Shown: in pieces, positions 32,627-40,834 of the stretch
Layout of the letters: each line of letters starts with the position of its first letter
Numbering within the stretch: the stretch's first letter is position 1
DNA from: Ruthenibacterium lactatiformans
Lineage (GTDB): Bacteria > Bacillota > Clostridia > Oscillospirales > Ruminococcaceae
Direction of reading: 5' to 3'
Assembly (NCBI RefSeq): GCF_000949455.1
Contig: NZ_JXXK01000031.1
Span: forward strand, 1-45,009
DNA length: 45,009 bases
Position numbers and translations under genes: made by a program
Notes under the pieces: generated by a model
What the model saw: only the letters and a program-made list of their open reading frames with translations
Told to the model about the DNA's origin: nothing
Databases searched by the model: none

Positions 32627-32965
32627 ACCGGTATCATTCCTTTTCCGCGCCAGGCTTTCCGCGTCCGGCGGCCTGCATACTTTTTCTATGATACCGCAAA
32701 CCGGGCGAATACGCAAACAGTTTTGCCGCGCAGCATGGCCTCGGTGCTGCTCTGTTGTTAGTATAGCCCGATTTTACACAAAAAAAGTGGCAGAGTTGTG
32801 AACAAGCGGGAAAAAAATCGTATTTTTCCTTTTTGTTATACGGCCCGCCAATATTTGTATTTTCATCCGCGTTTTTTGTCTGTTTGGTCTTGTGCATATA
32901 TTCTAAACTTTACGGTCTGATTTTGGATGCGCCTTGTACAAAGGCGCAATTTTGCCGCCGCGGGC

Positions 32966-32994
32966 TTGACATGCCACGTCCCGGCGCGTAAACT
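32966..32994 (+). promoter_or_regulatory. Promoter of the Amt-PII gene
   Basis: A perfect TTGACA (32966-32971), 17-bp spacer and TAAACT (32989-32994). A weaker hairpin (TGCGCCTT/AAGGCGCA, 32928-32948) lies just upstream. Transcription should start near 33001. Confidence 0.75.
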
Positions 32995-33010
32995 GAATGC
33001 AACAACAGCG

Positions 33011-33044
33011 AAGGCGCTGCCGGACATCCGGCGGCGCCTTTTTT
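33011..33044 (+). terminator. Attenuator-like terminator in the Amt-PII leader
   Basis: AAGGCGCTGCCGG (33011-33023) pairs with CCGGCGGCGCCTT (33028-33040; one G-U pair), loop ACAT, then T33041-33044. It is only about 10 bases from the predicted transcription start and 49 bp before the ATG. Either a very short attenuated leader or termination with read-through control. The hairpin is seen; the control is inferred. Confidence 0.6.
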
Positions 33045-33092
33045 GTTGTATTTCCGCGGTTGAAAAGCGTAAAAAATTGAGGAGGGGTCATT

Positions 33093-34793
33093 ATGTATTC
33101 ATCCGTAGACACCATTTGGGTGCTGCTGGGCGCGGCGCTGGTATTCTTCATGCAGGCGGGCTTTGCGATGGTGGAGACCGGCCTGACACGCGCCAAAAAT
33201 GCGGGCAACATCATCATGAAAAACCTGATGGATTTTGCCCTCGGCACCGTTGCCTTTTGGCTGGCAGGCTTCGGCATCATGTTCGCGGGGGACGGCGCGT
33301 TGATCGGCGGGTTCGACCCGTTCATCCTGGGCGATTACAGCAGCACGTTCCCGTCCTGGGCGTTCGTCATTTTTCAAACGGTGTTCTGCGCCACGGCGGC
33401 CACCATCGTCTCCGGCGCGATGGCGGAGCGCACCAAGTTCCTTTCTTATTGCATTTACAGCGTAGCCATAAGCCTGATCGTTTACCCTGTCGGCGGGCAT
33501 TGGGTCTGGGGCGGCGGCTGGCTGAGCCAGCTGGGCTTCCACGACTTTGCGGGCAGCACGGCAGTGCATATGGTGGGCGGCCTGTGCGCGCTCATCGGCG
33601 CAAAGATGGTGGGGCCGCGCATCGGCAAATATACGAAGGACGGCAAGGCGAACGCCATCCCGGGCCACAGCCTTACATTGGCCGCGCTGGGCTGCTTTAT
33701 CCTGTGGTTCTGCTGGTTCGGCTTCAACGGCTGCTCCACCGTTTCGATGACGGGGGACGAGACATTGGTGAACGCCAGCCTCATCTTCGTCAATACCAAC
33801 CTGGCCGCAGCTGTGGCAACCTGTGTGGTGATGATCATTACCTGGAGCCGTTACAAAAAGCCAGACGTCTCGATGACGCTGAACGGTTCTCTGGCCGGAC
33901 TTGTGGCCATCACGGCCGGCTGCGACGCAGTGGACCCGTTCGGCGCGGCCATTATCGGGCTGATCGCGGGCTTCGCAGTGGTGTTCGGCGTTGAGTTCAT
34001 CGACCAGAAGCTCAAAATTGACGACCCTGTGGGTGCCATCGGCGTGCATTTTGTCAACGGCGCGCTGGGCACTGTGCTCACGGGCCTGTTCGCCACGGAC
34101 GGCGGCCTGTTTTACGGCGGGGGCTTCGGCTTCCTGGGCGTACAGATGTTGGGCGTGCTGGCTGTATGCGCTTGGGTCGGCGTTGCCATCACACTGGTGT
34201 TCTTCCTGCTGAAAAAGACCATCGGCCTGCGCGTTTCCCGCGAGGAGGAGATCGACGGCCTGGACATCCACGAGCACGGGCTCATCTCGGCCTACGCGGA
34301 CTTTGCGCCCATGTCGCTGGGCATGGTAAGCCCTGAAGTGCAGGAGACTGTTGAGGGCGCTGTCCCGGCAAAAAGCGCCGACGAAGCGGTTCCTGTGGTG
34401 GAAACCACCACCGTCACCGCCGCTCCCGCATCCGGGCCGCGTATCAGCAAAGTGGTCATCCTGCTGCGGCAGAGCCGCTTTGATGCACTGAAAGAGGCGC
34501 TTTCCTCCATCGGTGTGACGGGCCTGACCGTGACGCAGGTGCTGGGCTGCGGCGTGCAGAAGGGACAGAGCGAATTCTACCGCGGCGTGCCCATGGACGT
34601 GACACTGCTGCCCAAGGTGAAAGTGGAGGTCGTCGTGAGCAGGGTGCCCGTGCGCAGCGTCATCGACGTCACGAAGCGGGTGCTGTATACCGGACACATC
34701 GGCGACGGTAAAATCTTTGTCTACAATGTGGAAAATGTTGTGAAGGTGCGCACCGGTGAGGAGGGCGTGGCCGCCCTGCAGGACACTCACTGA
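33093..34793 (+). CDS. amt: Ammonium transporter fused to a PII signalling domain
   Basis: Product of 566 residues. Residues 1-400 are an 11-helix Amt channel: ATIVSGAMAER, Asp151 in HDFAGS, and the twin pore histidines H159 and H319. After a linker rich in Glu, Val and Pro (about 405-448) comes a full PII domain (450-566): QKGQSEFYRG T-loop, LPKVKVE, B-loop TGHIGDGKIFV and RTGEEG. PII normally plugs Amt when nitrogen is ample; here it is covalently attached. The T-loop Tyr51 equivalent is Met501, so uridylylation at that site is not possible; the usual B-loop Lys is His535, but Lys540 is kept. GAGGAGGGG precedes the ATG. Its leader has an attenuator-like hairpin. Confidence 0.95.
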   Translation: MYSSVDTIWVLLGAALVFFMQAGFAMVETGLTRAKNAGNIIMKNLMDFALGTVAFWLAGFGIMFAGDGALIGGFDPFILGDYSSTFPSWAFVIFQTVFCATAATIVSGAMAERTKFLSYCIYSVAISLIVYPVGGHWVWGGGWLSQLGFHDFAGSTAVHMVGGLCALIGAKMVGPRIGKYTKDGKANAIPGHSLTLAALGCFILWFCWFGFNGCSTVSMTGDETLVNASLIFVNTNLAAAVATCVVMIITWSRYKKPDVSMTLNGSLAGLVAITAGCDAVDPFGAAIIGLIAGFAVVFGVEFIDQKLKIDDPVGAIGVHFVNGALGTVLTGLFATDGGLFYGGGFGFLGVQMLGVLAVCAWVGVAITLVFFLLKKTIGLRVSREEEIDGLDIHEHGLISAYADFAPMSLGMVSPEVQETVEGAVPAKSADEAVPVVETTTVTAAPASGPRISKVVILLRQSRFDALKEALSSIGVTGLTVTQVLGCGVQKGQSEFYRGVPMDVTLLPKVKVEVVVSRVPVRSVIDVTKRVLYTGHIGDGKIFVYNVENVVKVRTGEEGVAALQDTH

Positions 34794-34936
34794 TCATACT
34801 TTCGTTTGTGCCTTCCGGGTGGAGACCTGCGTTCGCAGGATTTTATTTAAAGCCTTTCTTTTTCAATTCGCCGCAAGAGCCTGTTCGGTTTTCCGGCTCC
34901 GGCGGGCCTTTCCGGTGAGGCAGCCGGTCTGTTTTA

Positions 34937-34975
34937 CAAAGCCCCCGCCTGCGCATTGCGCCGGCGGGGGCTTTG
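34937..34975. terminator. Bidirectional hairpin after the Amt-PII gene
   Basis: CAAAGCCCCCGCC (34937-34949) and GGCGGGGGCTTTG (34963-34975) form a perfect 13-bp stem with a small inner GCGC stem. No long T run follows. The remaining 34794-34936 stretch shows no gene. Confidence 0.65.
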
Positions 34976-35055
34976 CCGTATAATATTTCTTGAACCGCCG
35001 CGGCTCTGCCGCCCGGCGGCATGACCCCGGCCACGGCCGGGACGGGAGGGATACG

Positions 35056-35670
35056 ATGCCTGGCATCACACTGCGCATGGCGCGCCCGGAGGACGCGGGC
35101 GGCATGCTGGCGGTCTACGCGCCTTATGTGGAGCATTCCACCGCCAGCTGGGAATACGAGGCGCCGTCTTTGGCGGAATTTTCCGGACGGCTGCGGGAGC
35201 ATCTGGACACGGGCTTTCCCTGGCTGCTTGCGGAGGAGGACGGCGCGGTACTGGGCTATGCCTACGCCGGTCGCTTCGCCGCACGCCGGGGCTACGACTG
35301 GGACGCCGAGGTCACAGTATACCTGTCTGCCGCCGCACACCGGAGGCACGCCGCCACCGCGCTGTACACCGCATTGCTGGCTCTGCTGCGCAGGCAGGGC
35401 TACGTCAACTGCTTTGCGCTCATCACACACCCCAACCCGGCCAGCGCCGCCTTCCACGAGCGGATGGGCTTTGCCGAAGCCGCGCGCCTGCCCCACGCGG
35501 GCTACAAGGACGGCCGGTGGCTGGGTCTTTCCTATTATCAGCTCACGTTGCAGCCGCTTCCTGCCGTGCCCGTGCCGCCTGTGCCGCTGAGCGCGCTGGG
35601 CGCCGCCGAAACGGAACGATCACTGCGCGACGCGGCAGCCCTGTGCCGTCCCGCGCCGGAGGTGCTTTGA
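35056..35670 (+). CDS. Phosphinothricin-type GNAT acetyltransferase
   Basis: Product of 204 residues. The N-terminal ITLRMARPEDAGGMLAVYAP, TASWEYEAPS and AAFHERMGFAEAARLPHAGY-like C-terminus match the Pat/Bar/MnaT group, which acetylates phosphinothricin, methionine derivatives or similar amines. The acetyl-CoA loop (AAAHRRHAATALYTALL) departs from the usual Q/RxxGxG/A, with His/Ala in place of Gly, so activity should not be taken for granted. A ~35-residue Pro/Ala-rich tail extends past the domain. GGGAGGG is 5-6 bases before the ATG. Its TGA directly abuts the next ATG. Confidence 0.82.
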   Translation: MPGITLRMARPEDAGGMLAVYAPYVEHSTASWEYEAPSLAEFSGRLREHLDTGFPWLLAEEDGAVLGYAYAGRFAARRGYDWDAEVTVYLSAAAHRRHAATALYTALLALLRRQGYVNCFALITHPNPASAAFHERMGFAEAARLPHAGYKDGRWLGLSYYQLTLQPLPAVPVPPVPLSALGAAETERSLRDAAALCRPAPEVL

Positions 35671-36501
35671 ATGGAATTTGAACGCAATCCCACACTGGAT
35701 GCGCTTTGCGCGCGCAAATCCGTCCGCGTGTTCACAGAGGAGCCTGTGCCGCAGGCTGTTAAAAACGCGCTGTTCCAGGCGGCCATGCAGGCCCCCACGG
35801 CTGGCAACCAGATGCTGTACACCATCCTCGACATCACCGCCGCCGCGCTGAAGGCACGCCTGGCCGACCTGTGCGACCACCAGCCCTTCATCGCGGACGC
35901 ACCCGTGGTGCTGGTGTTTGTGGCGGACTGCCAGCGCTGGTACGACGGCTTTGCCGCGGCGGGCTGCGCACCCCGTCCGCCGCGGGAGGGCGACCTGCTG
36001 CTGGCCGCGGCGGACGCGGCCATCGCCGCACAAAACACGGTGGTGGCCGCCGAAAGCTTCGGCCTTGGCAGCTGCTACATCGGGGATATTCTGGAAAACT
36101 GCGAGGATGTGCGCAGCGCACTGGCTCTGCCGCCCTACGCCGTGCCCGCCGCCATGCTGGTGCTGGGCCGGCCCACGCAGCAGCAGCGGGAACGGCGCAA
36201 GCCCGCCCGCTTCGACGCGCGGTATATCGTACGGGAAAACCGTTACCGCCGCATGACGCCGGAGGAACACGAGGCCATGTACCGCGCGCGCGAGGCCGCC
36301 GAGGGCCGCGCGGACGTGGACTATGCCGCGCGGATGCAGGCATTCTGCGCGCGCAAATACAACAGCGTTTTTTCACGGGAGATGTCCCGCTCGGCCGCGG
36401 TATACCTGCGCGCCTTTTCGGCGCAGTGCACGCCCGGCACGGAGGAAGGAAACGCGCGCGGCGTCCGGAGGACGGAGAACAGCCATGCGGGAACGGACTG
36501 A
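35671..36501 (+). CDS. Nitroreductase-family flavoprotein
   Basis: Product of 276 residues, an FMN-dependent NAD(P)H oxidoreductase of the NfsA/FRP type. FMN-contact regions are visible: ARKSVRVFTEEPVP near the N-terminus, QAPTAGNQMLYTI, AQNTVVAAESFGLGSCYIGDI and MLVLGRP near 165. The C-terminal ~60 residues are Arg-rich and probably form the dimer arm. The substrate is unknown. Translation is coupled to the acetyltransferase (no gap) and its end overlaps the gluQ start by 17 bases, so the three genes form one transcript. Confidence 0.9.
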   Translation: MEFERNPTLDALCARKSVRVFTEEPVPQAVKNALFQAAMQAPTAGNQMLYTILDITAAALKARLADLCDHQPFIADAPVVLVFVADCQRWYDGFAAAGCAPRPPREGDLLLAAADAAIAAQNTVVAAESFGLGSCYIGDILENCEDVRSALALPPYAVPAAMLVLGRPTQQQRERRKPARFDARYIVRENRYRRMTPEEHEAMYRAREAAEGRADVDYAARMQAFCARKYNSVFSREMSRSAAVYLRAFSAQCTPGTEEGNARGVRRTENSHAGTD

Positions 36502-37456
36502 CGTGTGCGGGCGCTTCGCGCCCAGCCCCTCGGGCCGGATGCATCTTGGCAATGTGTTCTGCGCTGTGCTGGCCTGGCTTTCCGCCCGCAGCCGGGGCGG
36601 ACGCTTCCTACTGCGGATCGAAGATCTGGACGTCCGACGCTGCAAGCCGGAGCACGCGCGCCTTCTGGAGGAGGACCTGGCCTGGCTGGGGCTGGATTGG
36701 GACGAAGGCGGCCGGAGAGGCGGGCCGGACGGCCCCTATTTTCAAAGTGAATGCAGCGAACTGTACGCACAGGCCCTGCAGATGTTGAAAGAACATGCCC
36801 GCGTTTACCCGTGCTTCTGTTCCCGGGCCGATCTGCACGCCGCCAGCGCGCCGCACCTTTCCGACGGCGCCGTACTGTACGGCGGACGGTGCGCGCGGCT
36901 TTCTCCCGCCGAGGCGGACGCTCTGCGCAGGCGGCGCGCGCCCGCTCTGCGCATCGCCGTGCCGGAAGAGTCCGTTTCTTTCACAGACGGACATCTTGGA
37001 CATTTTTCGCAGAACCTCGCCCGGGAATGCGGCGATTTCATCCTGCGGCGCTCGGACGGTATCTATGCTTACCAGCTGGCCGTGGCGGTGGACGACGCGC
37101 GCATGGGCGTGACGCAGGTGGTGCGTGGGCAGGACCTGCTCTCCAGCACGCCGCGCCAGATTTTTTTGCAGCGGCTGCTGGGCCTGCCCACGCCGGAATA
37201 CTACCATTTGCCGCTGCTGGTGAACGCGGAGGGCGTCCGGCTCTCCAAGCGGGAAAAAAGCCTGGACATGGGTGCGCTGCGCGCCCGCTTCACGCCCGCG
37301 GAGCTGACGGGCTGGCTAGCCTTTCTGGCCGGGCAGCAGCCCGCGCCGGAACCGGTGCCGCTCCGGTCGCTGGCCGCATGCTTTTCCTGGGAAAAGGTGC
37401 CCCGGCGGGATATCACCGTACCCGCCCGGCTGCTGAACGAAGCGCGCGCGGAATAA
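36485..37456 (+). CDS. gluQ: Glutamyl-Q tRNA(Asp) synthetase
   Basis: Product of 323 residues, a GluRS paralogue lacking the anticodon-binding half; it attaches glutamate to queuosine in tRNA-Asp. The HIGH-like motif is SGRMHLGNVF (HLGN at 20-23), with LLRIEDLDVRR and a KMSKS-like LSKREKSLD. A zinc site is suggested by Cys110, Cys112 and Cys136 with Tyr132 (YPCFCSRA...LYGGRC), as in E. coli YadB. Length matches GluQRS (about 300), not GluRS (about 480). The ATG at 36485 follows CGGAG and overlaps the nitroreductase gene. Queuosine-making genes are not in view. Confidence 0.92.
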   Translation: MRERTDVCGRFAPSPSGRMHLGNVFCAVLAWLSARSRGGRFLLRIEDLDVRRCKPEHARLLEEDLAWLGLDWDEGGRRGGPDGPYFQSECSELYAQALQMLKEHARVYPCFCSRADLHAASAPHLSDGAVLYGGRCARLSPAEADALRRRRAPALRIAVPEESVSFTDGHLGHFSQNLARECGDFILRRSDGIYAYQLAVAVDDARMGVTQVVRGQDLLSSTPRQIFLQRLLGLPTPEYYHLPLLVNAEGVRLSKREKSLDMGALRARFTPAELTGWLAFLAGQQPAPEPVPLRSLAACFSWEKVPRRDITVPARLLNEARAE

Positions 37457-37534
37457 TGACGTCTGAAATACGCAAAGCAGCGCCCATGGCTCTGCCGGGG
37501 CTGTAAATGCATTTGTGCAAAAGGAGGAGCCGAT

Positions 37535-38134
37535 ATGTTTCCGGACCGAAAAACCGCACTCCAGGAACTGGCAAAGGCCGAGGAACTGAATCCCGGTCCC
37601 TGGGGGGAACATTCCAGAAATGTGGCGCATGCGGCAGAGCTGATTGCCGGGCGCTGCGATAAAATGGACAGCGATAAGGCATTTGTCTGCGGGCTGCTGC
37701 ACGACATAGGCCGAAGAACCGGAGTGGCCGCTGTCAGGCACATCATCGACGGATACGATTACGCCGCCGCGCGGGGATGGGACGAGGTCGCAAGGATCTG
37801 TCTGACGCATTCCTTCCCCGTCAAGGATATTGAAGCCGACATCGGAAAGAAGGATATCAGCGCAGCGCAGTACGCCTTCATCCGGGATTTCCTGAACGGC
37901 CTCGACTATGACGATTATGACAAACTGATCATTCTCTGCGATGCACTTGCCGACGCCAGTGGTTTTTGCATCTTGGAAAAAAGATTCATCGACACAACAA
38001 GGCGCTATGGAATATACCCGTTTTCCATCGACCGGTGGAATAAAACGTATCAGTATAAGGAATATTTTGAAGCGCTCATTGGGAATTCCATCTATACCCT
38101 GCTCCCGCATATAGAAGATTGCATCTACCGCTGA
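37535..38134 (+). CDS. HD-domain phosphohydrolase
   Basis: Product of 199 residues, cytoplasmic. The metal site is complete: His26 (WGEHSRNVA), the HD pair His56-Asp57 (GLLHDIGRR) and Asp136 (ILCDALAD). The family hydrolyses nucleotides or other phosphoesters; the substrate is unknown. The N-terminal ELNPGPWGEHS resembles small HD proteins of Firmicutes that are often encoded alone. AAAGGAGGAG precedes the ATG. It lies 78 bp after gluQ, so it may be read with it, and a terminator follows at 38229. Confidence 0.9.
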   Translation: MFPDRKTALQELAKAEELNPGPWGEHSRNVAHAAELIAGRCDKMDSDKAFVCGLLHDIGRRTGVAAVRHIIDGYDYAAARGWDEVARICLTHSFPVKDIEADIGKKDISAAQYAFIRDFLNGLDYDDYDKLIILCDALADASGFCILEKRFIDTTRRYGIYPFSIDRWNKTYQYKEYFEALIGNSIYTLLPHIEDCIYR

Positions 38135-38228
38135 CGTGCTCCCTGCGGCAGCGCCGGGTGCACGGGCGGCGGGGCGGTAAACGCTTTATCTTCCCATAAA
38201 TCCATTCAGAGCACAGCGGGCCTTCTGC

Positions 38229-38264
38229 AAAGGGCGCGGCCGATGGCCGCGCCCTTTGTTTTTT
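38229..38264 (+). terminator. Terminator between HD gene and second MATE gene
   Basis: AAAGGGCGCGGCC (38229-38241) and GGCCGCGCCCTTT (38245-38257), loop GAT, then GTTTTTT. Confidence 0.85.
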
Positions 38265-39608
38265 CTATTTGTCGATGCTGCCCACGCGCTTGCGCCAGCC
38301 TCCTGTAAAGTAAAAACCCAGCGACAGCGCAGCCGCCACTGCCCACCCCAGCGGCCAGGACATCCAGATGCCCGCGGCGCCGAAGCGCGGCGCAAGCAGG
38401 AACGCCAGGATCACACGGAGGATCAGATCCGTAAACGTAGCCGTCATGAACTGGCCCATGCAGCCCGCGCCGCGCAGCACGCCGTCCGCCGCCAGCTTCA
38501 GCGAAATGAGCACATAGAACGGCGCCACGATGTTCAGGAACAGCGTGCCCTGTGCCAGCGCGTCGGCGCTGGGAGCGCTCAAAAACAGGCGTACCATCTG
38601 CGGCCCCGCGAACACGAACGCCGCAATGAACGGCACGGCCACGCACAGCGTCATGCCCGCGCCTGCGCGGAACCCCTGCTTCACACGTTCGGGACGGCCC
38701 GCGCCGATATTCTGGGCCGTGAAGCTGGAGAGGCCGTTGCCCAGCGTTGTGAAGCCCGTCAGCGCAAAGGTGTTCAGCTTCACCGCCGCGGAATAACCGG
38801 CCACCACAGCGGAGCCAAAGCTGTTGACAAGGCTCTGGATGAACAGGTTGCCCACGGAGATAAAGCTCTGCTGTAAAATACTGGGGACGGCGATGCGCGC
38901 AATGCGCCCCAGCATCCGCCAGGAAAACAGCGGATGCCGCTCCGGCGCGGGCACGCCCCGCAGCCGCCGGAACAGCGTCCATGCTGCCAGAACGGAGGCC
39001 ACGCCCTGGCACAAAAACGTGGCCCAGGCCACGCCGCCAACGCCCATGTGAAAACACACCACGAACACCACGTCCATAACGATGTTCGCAAGGCTCGAAG
39101 CGATGAGGAAATACAGCGGCGTGCGGGAATCGCCCAGCGCCGTGAACACGCCCGTGCAAATATTGTACAAAAACAAAAACGTCAGCCCGCCGATATAGAC
39201 ATTCAAATAGAGCTGGGAATCCGCAAACACATTTTCCGGCGTGCCCAACAGGCGCATCAGCGGCTCGCAGAACAGAAAGCCGCCGGCCGTAAGCAGCGCC
39301 GAAAGTGCCAGAATGGCAATAACCGAGGTGGACACCGCAGTTTTCATGCGGGCCGTCTCCTTCGCGCCGAACAACTGGCTGATGATGACCGAGCAGCCCG
39401 TGTTGCTGCCCAGCGCCACGGCCATGAAGATCATTGTGATGGGAAACGACGCGCCCACGGCAGCCAGCGCATCTTCGCCCACAAACCGGCCCGCCACCAC
39501 GCTGTCGGCCACATTATACAGCTGCTGGAACACCGCGCTCAGCAGCATGGGGATGGTGAACCGCCACAGGATGGCGGCGGGTCTCCCCTGGGACATATCG
39601 GTGATCAA
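38265..39608 (-). CDS. MATE-family efflux transporter (second copy)
   Basis: Product of 447 residues, 12 helices. It starts LITDMSQGRPAAILWRFTIP, continues VFQQLYNVADSVVAGRFVG, and has FTAQNIGAGRPERVKQGF in the second half. It is not a recent duplicate of the first MATE gene, since the sequences differ widely. I choose TTG at 39608, about 7 bases after GGGGGAG; the ATG four codons on lacks its own site. It is divergent from a WYL regulator, and a palindrome overlaps its promoter, so it is probably controlled by that regulator or its ligand. The substrate is unknown. Confidence 0.92.
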   Translation of the reverse strand: MITDMSQGRPAAILWRFTIPMLLSAVFQQLYNVADSVVAGRFVGEDALAAVGASFPITMIFMAVALGSNTGCSVIISQLFGAKETARMKTAVSTSVIAILALSALLTAGGFLFCEPLMRLLGTPENVFADSQLYLNVYIGGLTFLFLYNICTGVFTALGDSRTPLYFLIASSLANIVMDVVFVVCFHMGVGGVAWATFLCQGVASVLAAWTLFRRLRGVPAPERHPLFSWRMLGRIARIAVPSILQQSFISVGNLFIQSLVNSFGSAVVAGYSAAVKLNTFALTGFTTLGNGLSSFTAQNIGAGRPERVKQGFRAGAGMTLCVAVPFIAAFVFAGPQMVRLFLSAPSADALAQGTLFLNIVAPFYVLISLKLAADGVLRGAGCMGQFMTATFTDLILRVILAFLLAPRFGAAGIWMSWPLGWAVAAALSLGFYFTGGWRKRVGSIDK

Positions 39609-39687
39609 GGCAACGCTCCCCCTCTTTTTCCCGCCCGCGCACGGACGGCGGTTCCTTGCCATCCCGCATGGGACATGCTATGATACC

Positions 39688-39717
39688 AGTATAAAACAGA
39701 TTGAAAAAATTTTCAAT
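39688..39717 (-). promoter_or_regulatory. MATE promoter overlapped by an 18-bp palindrome
   Basis: Minus strand: TTGAAA (39716-39711), 17-bp spacer, TATACT (39693-39688). The palindrome ATTGAAAA-AA-TTTTCAAT (39700-39717) covers the -35 and part of the spacer, the position expected for a repressor. It lies 37 bp before the WYL regulator start on the other strand. Confidence 0.7.
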
Positions 39718-39753
39718 TTTTTCCACAAAAAAGCATTGTAAAGGATGTGCAGG

Positions 39754-40746
39754 ATGCCGAAAAGCGAAGGACAAAAACTGAAGCTGCTGTACCTGGCCGA
39801 CCTGCTGCGCAGGGAAACGGACGAAGACCACGCGCTTTCTATGAGCGACATCCTGTCCCGGCTGGAGGAACTGGGCGTGCACGCCGAGCGCAAAAGCATC
39901 TACGATGATCTCCGTGCGCTGGAGGATTACGGCATGGATATCATCGCCACCCGCGGCCGAGCGGGTGGCTACCAGCTTGCCCACCGGGAGTTCGAGCTGC
40001 CGGAGCTGAAGCTGCTGGTAGACGCGGTACAGTCCTCCAAATTCCTCTCCGTCAAAAAAAGCCGTGAGCTTATCCGCAAGCTGGAGGGCCTCGCCTCCCG
40101 CTGGGAGGCCCAGAGCCTGCAGCGGCAGGTGTACGCGGTGGGCCGCGTAAAAAGCATGAACGAGAGTATTTATTACAGCATCGACACCATCCATACGGCT
40201 ATTTCACAGGACAGGCAGATTGCGTTCCGTTATTTTGAATGGACTATGGAAAAAACCGTGCGCTACCGCCGGGACGGCCAGCTCTACGAGCGCTCGCCTT
40301 ACGCGCTGGTGTGGGACGATGAGAACTATTATCTTGTGGCCTACGACCACACAGCGTCGCCGCCGGGCATCCGCCATTACCGCGTGGACAAAATGGCGAA
40401 TCTGTCCGTTCTGGAAGAGTCCAGGCTGGGCAAGGCGACATTCGACGGCTTCGACATGGCGCAGTACGCCAAACAGATGTTCGGGATGTTCGGCGGTGCG
40501 CAGCAGGACGTAGAGCTGCGGTTCGCCGCGCGGCTGGCCGGCGTGGTGCTGGACCGCTTCGGCAAGGAGGTCACACTGCTGCCCGACGGCGGCAGCTTTT
40601 TCCGGGTGCATGTGCAGGCCGTCGTCAGTCCCCAGTTCATGGGCTGGGTGGCCGGCTTCGGCACGGACGCAAAGCTGCTTGGGCCGCCTGCCGTGGTGCG
40701 GGAATACACCGCCTTCTGCCGGGAGATGCTCGCGCAGTACGAATAA
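39754..40746 (+). CDS. YafY-type transcriptional regulator (helix-turn-helix plus WYL domain)
   Basis: Product of 330 residues. The N-terminal winged helix-turn-helix (about 6-65; MSDILSRLEELGVHAERKSIYDDLRALEDYGMDI) precedes a WYL ligand-sensing domain (about 140-225; ISQDRQIAFRYFEWTMEKTV, PYALVWDDENYYLVAYD) and a C-terminal WCX part. I choose ATG at 39754 because AAAGGA lies 8 bases before it; the ATG three codons earlier overlaps that site. It is divergent from the second MATE exporter with a palindromic candidate operator between them. The ligand is unknown. Confidence 0.92.
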   Translation: MPKSEGQKLKLLYLADLLRRETDEDHALSMSDILSRLEELGVHAERKSIYDDLRALEDYGMDIIATRGRAGGYQLAHREFELPELKLLVDAVQSSKFLSVKKSRELIRKLEGLASRWEAQSLQRQVYAVGRVKSMNESIYYSIDTIHTAISQDRQIAFRYFEWTMEKTVRYRRDGQLYERSPYALVWDDENYYLVAYDHTASPPGIRHYRVDKMANLSVLEESRLGKATFDGFDMAQYAKQMFGMFGGAQQDVELRFAARLAGVVLDRFGKEVTLLPDGGSFFRVHVQAVVSPQFMGWVAGFGTDAKLLGPPAVVREYTAFCREMLAQYE

Positions 40747-40749
40747 GCG

Positions 40750-40778
40750 TTAAAAGTCCTGATTATGGGACATATAAT
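40750..40778 (+). promoter_or_regulatory. Promoter of the 43-aa gene
   Basis: TTAAAA (40750-40755), 17-bp spacer, perfect TATAAT (40773-40778). A second TATACT lies at 40783-40788. It begins just after the WYL gene stop. Confidence 0.65.
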
Positions 40779-40834
40779 ATCCTATACTAAAGACACCGAA
40801 AGAAACCACGATGTTTGAAAGGAGTGCCTTTGGT

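Noticed and set aside
32634..32897. 87-codon minus frame upstream of plsC
   Set aside because: It has no ribosome site, lies in A+T-rich regulatory DNA, overlaps the plsC start and shows no family resemblance.
33001..33050. Glutamine riboswitch or ANTAR-type double hairpin before the Amt-PII gene
   Set aside because: Only one hairpin with a 4-base loop is present. No hexaloop with the A1/G4 pattern and no glnA-motif core were found.
33099..34790. 563-codon minus frame opposite the Amt-PII gene
   Set aside because: It is a mirror of the Amt-PII codons (His/Ala/Gln-rich) with no ribosome site; the plus frame has clear Amt and PII motifs.
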